36,442 bases of DNA from Gonium pectorale (lineage: Eukaryota > Chlorophyta > Chlorophyceae > Chlamydomonadales > Volvocaceae), in assembly GCA_001584585.1 (NCBI GenBank), contig LSYV01000004.1, forward strand, positions 3,543,691 through 3,580,132, read 5' to 3'. Below, piece by piece: positions 9,141 to 19,303 of this stretch. The notes under the pieces are model-generated. The model was not told where the DNA came from and ran no database searches. It saw only the letters and a list, made by a program, of their open reading frames with translations. The position numbers and the translations under genes are program-made. How positions within the stretch are numbered: position 1 is the first letter of the stretch; each line of letters opens with the position of its first letter.

Positions 9141-11150
9141 ATGCAAGATACAATGGCTGGCCTGAGACAGCTGCTGCATGCGCTTGCCGCCTGCTGCGCC
9201 CTGCTGGGGTTTCTTTGCATCGCGCCTAGCAGCGCCGAATTCGTCGACCTTCCTCTTAGCCATGACGGCGGCTATTTGTCAGCTTGCGTTCTCACGCGTG
9301 ACACGCACTTGGACATCCGTGACTGGTGCGGCGGACTCGGCAACGAACGCGGCGGGCGGGGGCGGGTGCAAGCGCGGCGAGCGTACGTGGGCGCTTCGCA
9401 AGGCCAGGAGGCCTGGCGGCCATCTCATGTGTTGAAGGCCTGACAGGGAATGGCAGATGGCAGCGTTTGACCGCCTGTCTTCTCATGCCGGCCCTTCGAT
9501 CCTTGATTGCTTGTATGTGCCAGGGTCGAGTGGCACCTCCATCTCGGCGTTGGCAAAATCTTCCTCTTTGACCACGCCTCTCGACCGCCCTTGTACGTGA
9601 ATATATCGGACTTCGTGGAGGAGGGCAGGGTAAGCGTGGAGGCGTACGTGTCGTGCACCCGCCAAAGCTATCTAGCTAGCTAGCTAGTTGTCAGCATGGC
9701 CCGTGCCCTACCCGCGCAGGTCCAGTACACTTATTTCACATCTGACGTCGTGGAGTTGCGAAGCCACAATCTGACATTTGCGGACTCCGTGCTGGTATGT
9801 CGTACGTGGTGTCGATGGCAGTAGGCTACTGCACTCCATGTGCGTGCTGCGCCGTGGGTCCCTATCTACCTGCTGCTACTGCCTCCCGGGGGTGTTGTTG
9901 CAGGGCCGAGTGTACCGCCAGTGCTTCGCGCTGGCGCGTAAGCACTGGAAATGGATGATGTTCACAGACTCGGACGAGTAAGTTTGCAAGCCGTGCGCGA
10001 TGTATGGCCCCACTTCTGGTGCGCAATCAATGAATGACGGCCCTCTTACTTGATTGGTACGCAAACTGTTCGTTCGTGCCCCTTGGGGCATGCCCAGGTT
10101 CCCGCTCGTGCGTGATCCACGTTACAACAACAGCATCCCCGCGCTGCTTCAACAGTACGAGCATGCAGGCGCTGTGCTAATGCACTGGAGGTATGCAGGC
10201 ACAGAAAATTCCTAAATGCCTGCCTGTGCTGCGCGCGTGAGGGCAGTGCGGTGATCGCTGGTACGTGCGTATGACGGGGCCGCCCCAGTTGGCCAGCCGC
10301 CAGATGCCACGCACCACCGCCTCACCGGCCACATACATGCTTTTCGTGCTGCGTGTATGTGCCTATCCTCTTGCGCCGACTACTTTTCGTGCTGCTGCGT
10401 GTGTGTACACATACAGGTGGTTTGGGAGTGCCGGTGTGCAATCTCGCACACCTGGAATGTCGGCAATGAGCACGTTCACACGCTGTTGGCCGAAACTGGA
10501 CACGCACGTGAGTGTTGCCATACGTTGCCGTACGTTGCGAGTGGCAGTGCGTGCCACGGTAGTCAGTCTGCCATGCATCAACAGCTGTTTGTGCATTACA
10601 ACTAACAGGTCAAGGGTATTGTACAGCTTCAGTACGCGTACGCGTCAGCTTCAGACAACGCACACATGTTTACGTACACTCCAGGCCGCTATGGCGTCCG
10701 TCTAGGTGAGGATTGTTAGTTGTATCAAGGATGACTATACTAGCTAGACAACACTGCTGCTTGTACATACATCCACGCTGCATCCTGCAGGTGATGATAG
10801 AGTTGTTGGTCGTGCACATCTCGTTGACCCGGTGCCAACAACTGATCCACCCATCGAGCTGCTGCACTACTTACGCAGCATCGAGGAGTGGCACAAGAAA
10901 CTAGCAGTATACAAGTAAGGCTGGCAGATAGGTGTACGATACTGCGTGCTGCTGTATTATGTATTTCGCTGAACCATGCATGCATGGCTGCTGTGGCTGG
11001 CTGGGCTGTTGAACCAGGGATGCAGCTGGAGGCCATGGGGACCGCACCGGTAACCTACTGAGGGTTGAAGAGCGTTCAAGCATCACCTTTCTGGATGGCA
11101 AGCTGGCATTCGACGCGATGCCAAGGAAACCTCCTCATCAGCTGCTGTGA
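9141..11150 (+). CDS. GT92/DUF23-type glycosyltransferase, nine exons, complete
   Basis: The exons are 9141-9325, 9524-9629, 9720-9794, 9904-9977, 10098-10190, 10417-10507, 10609-10705, 10791-10914 and 11018-11150. All borders are GT/AG and all phases agree, giving 325 aa. The N-terminus is a signal peptide or signal anchor (LLHALAACCALLGFLCIAPS). The domain follows: YLSACVLTRDTHLDIRDW, then VEWHLHLGVGKIFLFDHAS, a metal-binding DxD in FTDSDEF (residues 142-148), LMHWRWFGSAG, FTRCWPKLDTHVKGIVQL, and the C-terminal HYLRSIEEWHKKL. This order is that of family 92-type or related GT-A enzymes, which act in the Golgi or at the cell surface. Donor and acceptor sugars cannot be told. A second in-frame ATG lies at 9153. 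No frame damage is seen, so it is probably a working gene. Confidence 0.86.
9672..9687. repeat. (CTAG)4 simple repeat
   Basis: Four perfect CTAG units lie in intron 2 of the glycosyltransferase gene. Read through, they would give an in-frame stop, which supports the GTAAGC donor at 9630. Confidence 0.8.
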
Positions 11151-12373
11151 TGCACTGCGGCGGGCCCACTCCGCCACGGCCGCCTCGCCGCCCCAAGCAA
11201 GGCAGGGGGTCCAAGTCAGTTAGGCAGCGCTGGCCCCATCAGGGTGCACATCTTGAGTCCCCCAGTCGCTTCAATGAATGAAAGGCTACGCAACCTTCAT
11301 GAAACTAGGGTGGACAGCCTTTCCCTGCTATGCTGTTGCGGCTGATCCTTTTTATCGGTATTTGAACAGCTACTGCGATGCTTATGATGCCTAGCTATCT
11401 TCGCAGCATGTATGCTGGCTGGCTGATCGTTGCATGCTGCCTTTCAATTCTTGCATTCTGTCTAGCGCATCATATCTATTTGTTGCGCCTGCTCGGTTTG
11501 CAATCTTACTTGCGTACATGTGTGCGGCAGTCATAGGTTGTCGTGCTTGCTGACTGCTCGACGTGCATTTCACGTGCATCACCGTGACTTGGGGAATGTC
11601 GCAAGCGTTGGTCCCTAGCAGCGGCGCTGATGAAGGTAGGGCGCAGGTCCGCCACGGACGCGCGCACCAACTTCCGACAGCGAACAGCCTGCTTGGGCGC
11701 GGCGACACCTACCGGGTTAACAACAGCGTTGCAGAGTTCGCGACGTCCTACCTCGCTGAGTGTCCGGTTTTGTGGAAGTGGTGACAGGTGGCTCGAGCAG
11801 CGCAAACACACGGGACTTACACTAGTGCGTGGCCTCGATCTTGGGCGCGCAATGGGCTTTACTGTCGGCTCAAAGCAACACCTTGGCTAGGAGCCGTGAA
11901 GCGACGACACAAGCAAGCGCGCTTCCGGCTCTTTAGGGCGGAGGCCAGAGGCCACCGTCCGACGAATCCTAACACGCTCTTCGAGATAATACGACCTGGT
12001 TACGCCACCTGTTCACAAACGTGTCTACACAACATGCGATTTACGCAGCCTAGTATAAGACGCGGACATGTAATAATACGTCAATATGGGCTGACGTCGG
12101 ACTATCCCCGACGTTATGCTTGCACGCGACGTAAAACACACGCCGACACCCCAGCCAGTAGCACGTCAGCTGTCGTACGTGCTTGCTGGGTGCTCAACAA
12201 GCATAATATATACGTGCATGCGGCTAACTCCCCCCCCCCAGCGTGCAACGCGTGAGAGGGCGGTGGTAGCTGGCAAATGCCGCATGACAGCACGACCACT
12301 GATTGCTAGTACAGCGACTCGGTGGCGCCAGTGCGCCGGGAAAGCAGGTTTTTCGCACCCGCGGAAGCAAATA
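11151..12373. other. Gene-free stretch between glycosyltransferase and retroelement
   Basis: The GC content is lower than around it and no frame is convincing. It holds the 3' flank of the glycosyltransferase gene; no TGTAA signal was seen in the first 300 bases after the stop, and the first clear one is at 12069-12073. The right end should contain the 3' non-coding end of the minus-strand Gypsy element. A purine run (minus-strand TGGGGGGGGGAG, 12229-12240) could be its polypurine tract, but no LTR could be matched to a partner. Confidence 0.4.
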
Positions 12374-14080
12374 CTATTGGCCTTCCTCCTCCATCGCCTT
12401 CAACCACGACAAACGGGCCGAATGAGCCTGGGCTACGTAGGCCCACGGAACACGGGCTACCACAAATGACTCAACAGTACGCACAGCGGCAGGAATGGCT
12501 AAATCTAACGCATCTCCCTCGACACCTAACATCACGGCCTGCAGCCGAACCCCTTGCCGCTGCACCTCCTCGTAGAACGTCGGAGCAAACGGGTCGGAAT
12601 GACGGGTCGGCTGAGCCCTCTGCATACGGACCCCAGCACTGGCGAACGACGACCGCACTGGGCGCTCCAGTGCCCAGGGCGCTAGTACGCTCTCAACGTG
12701 ACTCATATCAATAGCTTCAGCTAGCACGGACATCTGCTCCTCGCTTACTTCGCTACGCCTCAGCGGCTCATCAAGAGACCGAGCAAGGAGCGCGACCTTC
12801 TCCTCATCGTGAACACCGGGCATGGCAACCGACAGGGCCGCCGCCAGCTCGGCTGGGCTGTTTACGGACCAGTCCTCCAGCTTGGCGCTGCCGCTGGAAG
12901 CGGCCGCCACGCGTGCCGTTCGCCGTGGGCGAGCGGCCGCCTTTGGCGCCAGCATTGTGCGCAGCTTGGCCAGGTCCACTAGCTCCAGAGTGCCATCGTC
13001 GTACAGCACCTCAAAAAGGTACCGGCGACCTTGCCTGCCGGCGTACGTCGCCACACCGGTGTGCGTGTCCTGGGGGTCCCCAGGCCGGTGCTCAATCCTG
13101 ACGACCTTGGCGCCCTGGAACTGGGCAAGGAACCTCGGAGGAACAGGGGACTGAGGATGCGACTTGCGGGTGCCCCCCTGTGAGCCAGGGAGGGGCTTCG
13201 CCTCAACTTGGGCTGGCGTAACACCCTTATTGGTACATGCGGGGCAAACCCAGGTGCCGTCGGGAATAACTGACAGAGGGGGTTTCAGGCAGTACGTGTG
13301 CCACCCAGCTCCGCACGCATCGCAAAGCAGCATCCACTCCTCTCCGTCGGGCATGTGACACACCTCGCACGAGTGGCTTGCAGTGGGGCGCGCAAGGCGG
13401 GGATCAACAACCCCATCTTTGATCGGCAAGTGGCAGGGCGCGCAGTGAATGACGTGCGCCTTCATTGTCTCACCGTCGCGACCCTCCAGGACAAGCACTC
13501 TGCTAGGCCGCACCTCAACCACGCGCAAGATGTGGGGCTGAGCCTTGGGCTCCGGCGCGGTGCGGGCACTAGCATTGCGGTAGTACACATAATCGCCTAC
13601 CTCAAAACGACGGATCTTAGTATGGTAGCCGCCACCCCGGAGGGCGGCATACCTCAGCGTATCTCGGTGCTGCGCAATAAGAAGATTCTCACCCGCAATG
13701 GCCATGTTGCGACGCATAGCCTCGCCTCTCACGACGAGAGACTCGGCAGCAGCAGCCTCGGAGTCCAGGTCCAGGTGGGACTCGAACCTTGGCTTAATAG
13801 CAGGCGGGATGGTTGGCTGCACACCGTGCAGCAGGTTGTACGGGCAGAACCCAGTGGCCCTTTGGGTGGAACAGTTATAGCCAAGCATGATGTATGGGAG
13901 CTGCGCGTCCCAATCACTACCCTCCTGGCGTTGCACGGCCATCCTGCGAAGGGCACGCTTGCAGGTCTGCACTGCCCGCTCCGCTAGGCCATTGGCCTGA
14001 GGGCGGGTGTTTGGCGGAGGTTTGACGATGGTCAATAAGCGAATTGAGTAACAGCTGGCCGAATTCGCCCTTCCACTCAC
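12374..14080 (-). pseudogene. Retroelement frame: integrase end, PHD finger, Tudor-like and methyltransferase-like modules
   Basis: The 568-residue open frame begins inside the integrase core (NGLAERAVQ carries the catalytic Glu). Next are LPYIMLGYNCSTQRATGFCP and the integrase C-terminal beta barrel (FEVGDYVYYRNA, residues about 158-215). A C4HC3 PHD finger follows at residues 238-282 (CEVC, LLCDACGAGWHTYCL, TWVCPAC); such fingers bind histone H3 tails. Residues 325-375 (GVATYAGRQ, FEVLYDDGTLELV) look like a Tudor/SH3-type barrel. Residues 460-568 align by eye with the methyltransferase-like end of the plus-strand copy, but its DPCAGDGAL motif appears here as APWALERPV. A later part (DALDLAIPAAVRTVESFVVA, RVPWAYVAQAHSARLSWLKA) is missing in the other copy. 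The module is probably catalytically dead here. Confidence 0.72.
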
Positions 14081-14225
14081 TGCCTTGGTCAGAGCAGACC
14101 TCGGCGCAGGCTCCGTAACGGCCCAATATGTGATGCTTAAATGCGAACGCGGTGTGATGAGCGGCCTCCTTATCAGGCAAGGGGATGAAAACGGCGTACT
14201 TGGAAAAGTGCTCTACACAAACCAT
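13917..14225 (-). pseudogene. Integrase catalytic core of the minus-strand Gypsy element
   Basis: This is the rve fold that cuts and joins retroelement DNA. The frame shows MVCVEHFSKYAVFIPLPDKE and CSDQGSEWKGEF, the second catalytic Asp. Just upstream, LHPLPIRGLFYRWGVDLC contains the first Asp but is out of frame because of a 4-base duplication (GTGCGTGC) near 14270. The Glu (NGLAERAVQ) is in the next frame, after a break at about 14000. With those breaks repaired in reading only, the D,D-about-35-E spacing is normal. Confidence 0.75.
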
Positions 14226-14344
14226 GACGTACGTATTATCAGACGTCGTACGCGGGAACGGGCCGCACGCACAGGTCTACGCCCCAGCGGTAGAACAGGC
14301 CGCGAATAGGCAACGGATGCATCTCCCCGGTTGGTGGGGCAAAG

Positions 14345-15529
14345 CTAAAAAAGAGAACCAGAAACGGGGAAGGCAGCCTCTACGGACATAGTGTGGACAA
14401 AGCTACGGACAAAGCTAGTGTTGACGCGATCGCAAGCAGGACAATGTCGAACGACACTAGCCACGTCACGGTGCATGCCGTGCCACCAGTAGTGAGTCAG
14501 CAAAAGGGCTCGCGTTCGCAGTACGCCGAAGTGTCCCGTCTCATCGTGCACCCGCTGGACAAGCGAGATGCGCTCAGGCGGGGTTGGGACGCGACGCACC
14601 TTGGAGTCACCCAAGATGCGGAAGAGCGTGCCACCCTGGAAGCGGTAATGGCGCGTGCGGCGAACTACCCTACGCTGCTTAATGGCCGATATGCCGGGCA
14701 CGTGAGACCCGTTGCGCAAGTAATGGAGTGAGGTCTCATCCTGCCAAATGTCAGGCCAGCGGTCAGCACCCTCGGGGAGCTCCTCATGCTCAGCTTGCGT
14801 GGCAGCGGCAAACACAACAGCCCACGGCTCACCAGCCTCGGGGCTGGACAATGGAGCAGCAAGGCCCAGACCAGGGGACCCATCGCGGACCGGCGGGCTC
14901 ACAGCAGTGACGGCCGCCACCTTGGCTAAATTCACTTCTGACACGACGCGGCACACGGCAAGCACCATCTCGGTGCAGAAGGCATCCGGAGCAAGACCTA
15001 TGGCGTGCAACCGCTTGTCAGGCGTCCAATCCGGGACTGCCGTAGCATTGGTCTGATAGCCCATGGCTCGCTCTCGCTCTGTGACGGTTAGGGTTGAAGC
15101 TCCGTCTACCCGGTCCAAAATGAGCGCCTCAAGGTGACGCACCTTCGGGCGGCTTAGCGGCGGAGCGGCGACCAGCGGCTTACCCACCACGTTGACCGGA
15201 TCGTAGCCCTCACCCGATGACCATGAGCAGGAGGCGACGTCACGGTGCTCGTCCAGGACAGATTGGATAGAGCGCCCTTGCTCGCGCTGCGCGACATCGG
15301 CGACACGAGTGAGCTTGGGAAGGGGCGCGAGATTGGTCCAGTGACAAGAAAGCCTGTGCGCATGTGATCCGAAGCGCACGGCGTCAACAGTGAAAGGCTC
15401 GCCAAGCGCGCGGATCACCCTGTCATGGGCGGCACAGGCGACGGGCCACACCGCACGCGGCTTCTCACAAACATACATATGCGCGGGTTGCTTGCGCTGA
15501 ATTCGCTGAAGGATTGACAGCACTCGCAC
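14345..15529 (-). pseudogene. Retroelement frame: C5-methyltransferase-like segment plus integrase zinc finger
   Basis: Residues about 58-200 of this 394-residue frame resemble the C-terminal half of a cytosine-5 DNA methyltransferase. There is HRLSCHWTNLAPLPKL, like the RxxxxWTN block, then YDPVNVVGKPL, and TVTERERAMGYQTN, like the ERExAMGF block near the C-terminus. This is recalled family resemblance; the catalytic PC and ENV motifs would lie upstream and are not present. Residues about 327-366 form the integrase HHCC zinc finger (HDETGH ... RHCPACDR), with WWHGMHRDVASVV between. After VNTSF the frame enters about 70 bases not present in the related fragment at 17789-18315, flanked by a near-repeat of TAGCTTTGTCC, and stops. 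Confidence 0.55.
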
Positions 15530-16177
15530 GGCATGATCAGCAACGGACTCGTTTTACCCTCGGGCTGCTGCAGAACGGCCACTGGTGGCAGGGGATGTCT
15601 CGTGATGTGGAGTACGTGGTCAACCGCTGCACCCTCTGCGATCGAGCCAACAGCAGCGGCAACGTGGTGCCGTCTCAACTCCACTCGCTGCCTCTCCGGG
15701 GCCCGTTCTACCGCTGGCACGTAGACCTGGCTGGGGACCTGACACCCACGCCCCGAGGGCTACCGCTATGTGCTGGTTTGCGTGGAGGCCTGGACCAAGC
15801 ACGTTGCGATGATCCCGCTGCGCACCAAGGGCTCGCAGGAGGTGGCCAACGCCTTCCTGGCAAACGTGCTGGCCCACTTCTCGGCGCCGGCCGAGGTCGT
15901 CAGCGACGGTGGCACCGAGTTTCAAGGCGCCTTCGCCGCCCTGCTCGAGCAGTGCTTCATCGATCACCGTGTCACCTCGCCGAACCATCCCCAGGCGAAC
16001 GGTGCGGCTGAGCGTGTCGTCCAAATCTGCAAGCGTACCCTGCGCAAGTACTGTGCCGAGCAAGGCACCACCGCGGCCTGCCGTGGATCCTGCTGGGCTA
16101 CCGCTGCTCGGCTCAGGCGTCCACCGGCAAGTCACCTTCCGGGCTCATGTACGGCGCCCCACCTATGGTGCCCGTAG
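15514..16177 (+). pseudogene. Integrase zinc-finger remnant and catalytic core, frameshifted
   Basis: Frame one gives LLQNGHWWQGMSRDVEYVV, NRCTLCDRANSSGN and SLPLRGPFYRWHVDLAGDLT, with the CxxC of the zinc finger and the first catalytic Asp. The two His of the finger are not clear, since the start has been lost. After a frame change near 15752 a second frame gives YVLVCVEAWTKHVAMIPLRT, EVVSDGGTEFQGAF (second Asp) and NHPQANGAAERVVQICKRTL (Glu), with normal D-E spacing. It ends where the third frame takes over near 16075 (LPWILLGYRCSAQASTGKSP). Confidence 0.75.
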
Positions 16178-17565
16178 GCACCCGACACGTCTTTGAGGCG
16201 CTCCTCAACCCGGACCAGGAACCCCACCAAGCGGATGAGCTGCTGCGGCTGCGCGCGGACGCCGTCCAGCGGGCGGCACCCGCCGTCGGCAGCAACCGGC
16301 TCATCGCGCAGCATCGAGACCAACATCGCTACGCCCGTGTGCGCGCTGGCGGCTACAAACCCCGCTTCACCAACTTCACGGTGGGCGACTACGTTTACGT
16401 CATGCTGCGCAACCGGAACAACACGCTGCAGCTGCCTGCGCGTGAGACCATCCTGCGTATTGTGGATGTAAGTGATGCTGGTGTGGCTACCGTGATTGGG
16501 CGTGATGGCACTGCGCGCAAGGAACATGTCAGCAATCTGGTGCCCTGCCACCTCCAAGACATAGACCCGATCGTTGACCCCCGCATCGCGATCCCGCCGC
16601 TCGACCTGGCGTGTGAGGTCTGCGCCTTCCCGGGTGACGGCCGCAACATGCTGCTCTGTGATGGCTGCGGCACGGGCTGGCATCTGCACTGCCTGACGCC
16701 GCCGCTTAAGCGCGTGCCGGGTGGCACCTGGACGTGCCCTGACTGCCACGCCGAGGGTGTCACGCCTCAGGCTCCTTGGGTGCTGGTGGCGGCCTTGGGG
16801 CCGGCACGGCACGTGCTTCTACTGCCTAAGGCACCCTCCGCTAAGACCCTACGGGCAGCGGAGGGCCTGGATAATGCTCCCTGCCTACGGCGGGCCAGGG
16901 ATGCCGCCACGGGCGCCATGATTGAGCTGCGCGGCACCCTGAATTACCTGGAACCTGAATCGCGACCTCACCATCTTGAGGCGCGCTACACCAACGGCAC
17001 GATGGAGCGCCTCTCGCTCAAGGGCGCCTGTGCCGTGTCCCAGGCTGCCGGCCAACGCACTAACGCCCTTGCCGCGACCCTCGGTCCGGCAGGCATGGCG
17101 AACATCCCCGACATCTGGGACTACAGCTCCCCCAGTGCCCGCGGCGCTGCCCTCCTCAACCTGGGCTGCCCTGCAGAGCTCGCTGCTGTCCTTCCCGACC
17201 GTCCGAGTCACACCTCGACGGCAGGGCCCGCGCCGACGGCCGCGGCCCTAGATCTACTGCTGGATCACCTTGACGCTAGTCGCTTGGTCTCCATCCTTGA
17301 CCCTTGCGCTGGCGATGGCGCACTGGCGAGCCTGCTGCTCGGCGAACGCGGCTACCAGGTGTGTGCCAACGAGGTTGCGCAGAGCCAGTCTTTGGCTTGG
17401 CCGCGCCTTGATCCGCTGCAACCGGGGACCTACCGCCGCCTCGCCGCCGATGGCGAAACGAGAGAGCCTTGCCTGCGCGAAGCGCCTAGCAGATCTCTCC
17501 TAGCGCAGCACTGGGGACCAGGGTGGCGAATGAAAGCACTAAGGCTGGTGAGAGTTGTGGTCTAG
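15538..17565 (+). mobile_element. Second Ty3/Gypsy-like retroelement fragment, opposite orientation
   Basis: This element is related to but clearly diverged from the minus-strand one. It begins inside the integrase zinc finger and ends after the methyltransferase-like motif. It is head-to-head with the minus-strand element, with only about 10 bases between recognisable parts. That suggests insertion of one into the other, or a rearrangement, followed by loss of both 5' halves. Two frameshifts (about 15752 and 16075) break the integrase. No LTR was recognised. Confidence 0.78.
16147..17565 (+). pseudogene. Retroelement frame: integrase end, PHD finger, Tudor-like and methyltransferase-like module
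   Basis: In the 472-residue frame the integrase C-terminal barrel is at about residues 75-135 (FTVGDYVYVMLRN, HVSNLVPCHL). The PHD finger is at residues 156-200 (CEVCAFPG, MLLCDGCGTGWHLHCLTPPL, GGTWTCPDC), with all eight C4HC3 ligands visible. A Tudor/SH3-like stretch lies at about residues 255-300 (LEARYTNGTMERLSLKG). Residues 380-410 read RLVSILDPCAGDGALASLLL and GYQVCANE: a strand, a DPCAGDGAL S-adenosylmethionine-binding motif I, a helix, then a second strand ending in Asn-Glu. That is typical of Rossmann-fold DNA or RNA methyltransferases. The module is cut off after DPLQPGTYRRLAADG, so motif IV (DPPY/NPPF) is absent. Confidence 0.72.
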
Positions 17566-17788
17566 AAAAGCTGTGTTGAGCCTTGGGACGTCTCCCTTAA
17601 CACTGCAAGCGTGAACTTACACACGGAACACTTCTGGCGCGCTCCAGACTAGCGACTCTGGGAGCGCGCACTGGCTATCTCCTCCAACAAGAATCCGCCG
17701 TACCACGTGATACGGCGACTGCCAATATGCTTGCAAGCACGCCTCCCGCTACAACGCCTCTCAGGCAACACAGCTAAGACAACATAAG
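17566..17788. other. Spacer with an inverted repeat
   Basis: No coding frame. An imperfect inverted repeat has arms at 17637-17648 (GCGCGCTCCAGA) and 17657-17669 (TCTGGGAGCGCGC) with an 8-base loop. It may be part of a non-coding TE end. Nothing ties it to a function. Confidence 0.5.
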
Positions 17789-18315
17789 CTACACGCTCCT
17801 ATCAACGGCGACGTTGTGGTGGCGACATCCTGTGTCTTGACAGTGATGCTTACACGCAGAAGCCGCCCCTTTGTCATGCAAGGAGATGAATGCGGCATAC
17901 TTGGAGAAATGCTCCAACCATGACATACACATTACCTGAGTGCGGGGAAACGGTACGCACAGATCAACGCTCCAGCGATAAAACAGGCGGGTGCAACTCA
18001 CCGGTTGGGGGATGGAGCGAGGCTGGTGTTAACACGGTCGCAGGACGGGCAATGCCGAACTACGCTGGCAACGTCACGGTTGAGACCGTGCCACCAGTAC
18101 TGGGTTAGCAGGAGCGCACGCGTACGGAGCACACCGAAGTGTCCCGTCTCTTCATGCATCTGCTGCACCAGCGCCATGCGCTCAGGTGGGGCTGGAACGC
18201 GGCGCACTTTGGCATCTCCTAAGATGCGGCACAGGGTGTTACCCTGGAGGCGATATGGCGCGTACGGCGGACTACCCAACGTTGCTCGGCACCAGCAGCC
18301 ATACGTGTAGGGCAC
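17789..18315 (-). mobile_element. Third Gypsy fragment: integrase zinc finger and start of core
   Basis: The minus-strand frame reads GNTLCRILGDAKVRRVPAPP, then HEETGHFGVLRTRALLLTQY, WWHGLNRDVASVV and RHCPSCDRVNTSLAPS, a complete HHCC finger. Then, out of frame, come LFYRWSVDLCVPFPRTQVM and WLEHFSKYAAFISLHDKGA of the integrase core. It is closely related to 13917-15529 but a separate copy, because both contain the finger. It lacks the extra 70 bases after VNTS found there, which shows that those bases are an insertion in the other copy. Confidence 0.75.
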
Positions 18316-19303
18316 CGGCGCAGTTAGTCCTCCCGCCCGTCACCGCTGCGCTGTGGGTTGCCAACGGGTCGGACAGCAAATATTGGGGGATGGGGGTGGG
18401 GACGCGCCAGTGGCTGCTGCGCAGTGCGATGCTGTATGACTCACGGCAGGCTGATGCCAAGTGGCTCCTGTGGCATTATTCATGCTAGTGTACTGGGAAC
18501 GCCAAGAGCATCTTTTTAACGGCATCATCCTCAGAAGTTGACATCGGCGGACAACGGAGCGTGGTTGGGTCACCGGTATGCGAGGACAACCTGTGAAAGG
18601 AACAGGTTCTTTGCAGATACATATGCATTACAGCCCCAAAGCCTACGATCATTTGTTGAGGACCTGCAAGGTTGCGTACAAGAGGTCCGTGAAGCTCACG
18701 GACCGCACGGCCGTTCAACCTGGTGTGTGCCTTCATGCTGGCTGTACCCTGTGTTCTACCGATGTATATTTGTGTGGGTATTTGGAGTGCAGCGTGCCAT
18801 CATCTGGTTGCAGCTAGGCGCGAGCGCGTCTCGGCGCATCGAGCGTCTTCGTGGCACCGCTTCAGGTGCGAGGGCCGAGGAGTGGCACAGGGTAGGTTCC
18901 ATACTGCAGGTGCAGGTGTTTCGACAGGTAGTTGACAGGTGGCCGAGCAGTTGGATGTTGGAATGGGCAGCCGGCGACCCACGCGGGTGCATGGCCCGCT
19001 ACTAAAGAGGACATGCGCCGTGCCACTTACTGGCTTCGCCTTCTCTGCTTGTGCGTTTTCAGAGCACCTTCCCCCACGAAGATCGTTTCTGCAAGGCGAC
19101 GCAAACCCTAATTCGCACATGCGCACAGGCACCGCACCGTGCATCCGCGCTCGTGCTCCACTTGAGCGCCAAGCTCCGAGGTCGCAGCAGCAGCAGCGCA
19201 CCGGTGGCCTGAACCACGCCTACAGCGCCCTGGCGTATGTAGGCCCTCCGCCCTCCGCGGCTGGCCGCCTCCGCTGCTAGAGGCGCCGCTACTCTGCGGC
19301 CGC
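18316..19303 (+). other. Upstream region and 5' leader of copy A
   Basis: No gene recognised. From about 18650 to the ATG at 19304 the sequence matches in patches the region 29373-30078 before copy B. Examples are a shared block around 18665-18700 (CAAGGTTGCG..., CCGTGAA..TCACGG) and the last 160 bases before the ATG, including GCGGCCGC just before it. The conserved stretch is the likely promoter and 5' leader. No TATA box was seen. Confidence 0.5.

Larger units (their letters stand above)
12374..15529 (-). mobile_element. Ty3/Gypsy-like retroelement fragment (3' half)
   Basis: Reading down the minus strand, this fragment has a cytosine-methyltransferase-like segment, the integrase zinc finger, the integrase core, an integrase C-terminal part, a PHD finger, a Tudor/SH3-like stretch and a Rossmann methyltransferase-like module. 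At least two frame breaks (about 14270 and 14000) inactivate it. Gag, protease, reverse transcriptase and RNase H are absent. The sequence stops where a plus-strand relative begins (about 15.5 kb). No LTR was recognised at either end. Confidence 0.8.

Noticed and set aside
13298..13987. Plus-strand frame of 229 residues opposite the Gypsy PHD region
   Set aside because: It is the shadow of the well-supported minus-strand integrase/PHD frame.
17637..17669. Inverted repeat as a bacterial-type terminator
   Set aside because: The context is eukaryotic, no T-run follows, and it lies between TE fragments.
12374..18315. The PHD/methyltransferase frames as host chromatin genes
   Set aside because: They are continuous with integrase core sequence in two separate copies, have no introns and are frameshifted, as expected for retroelements.
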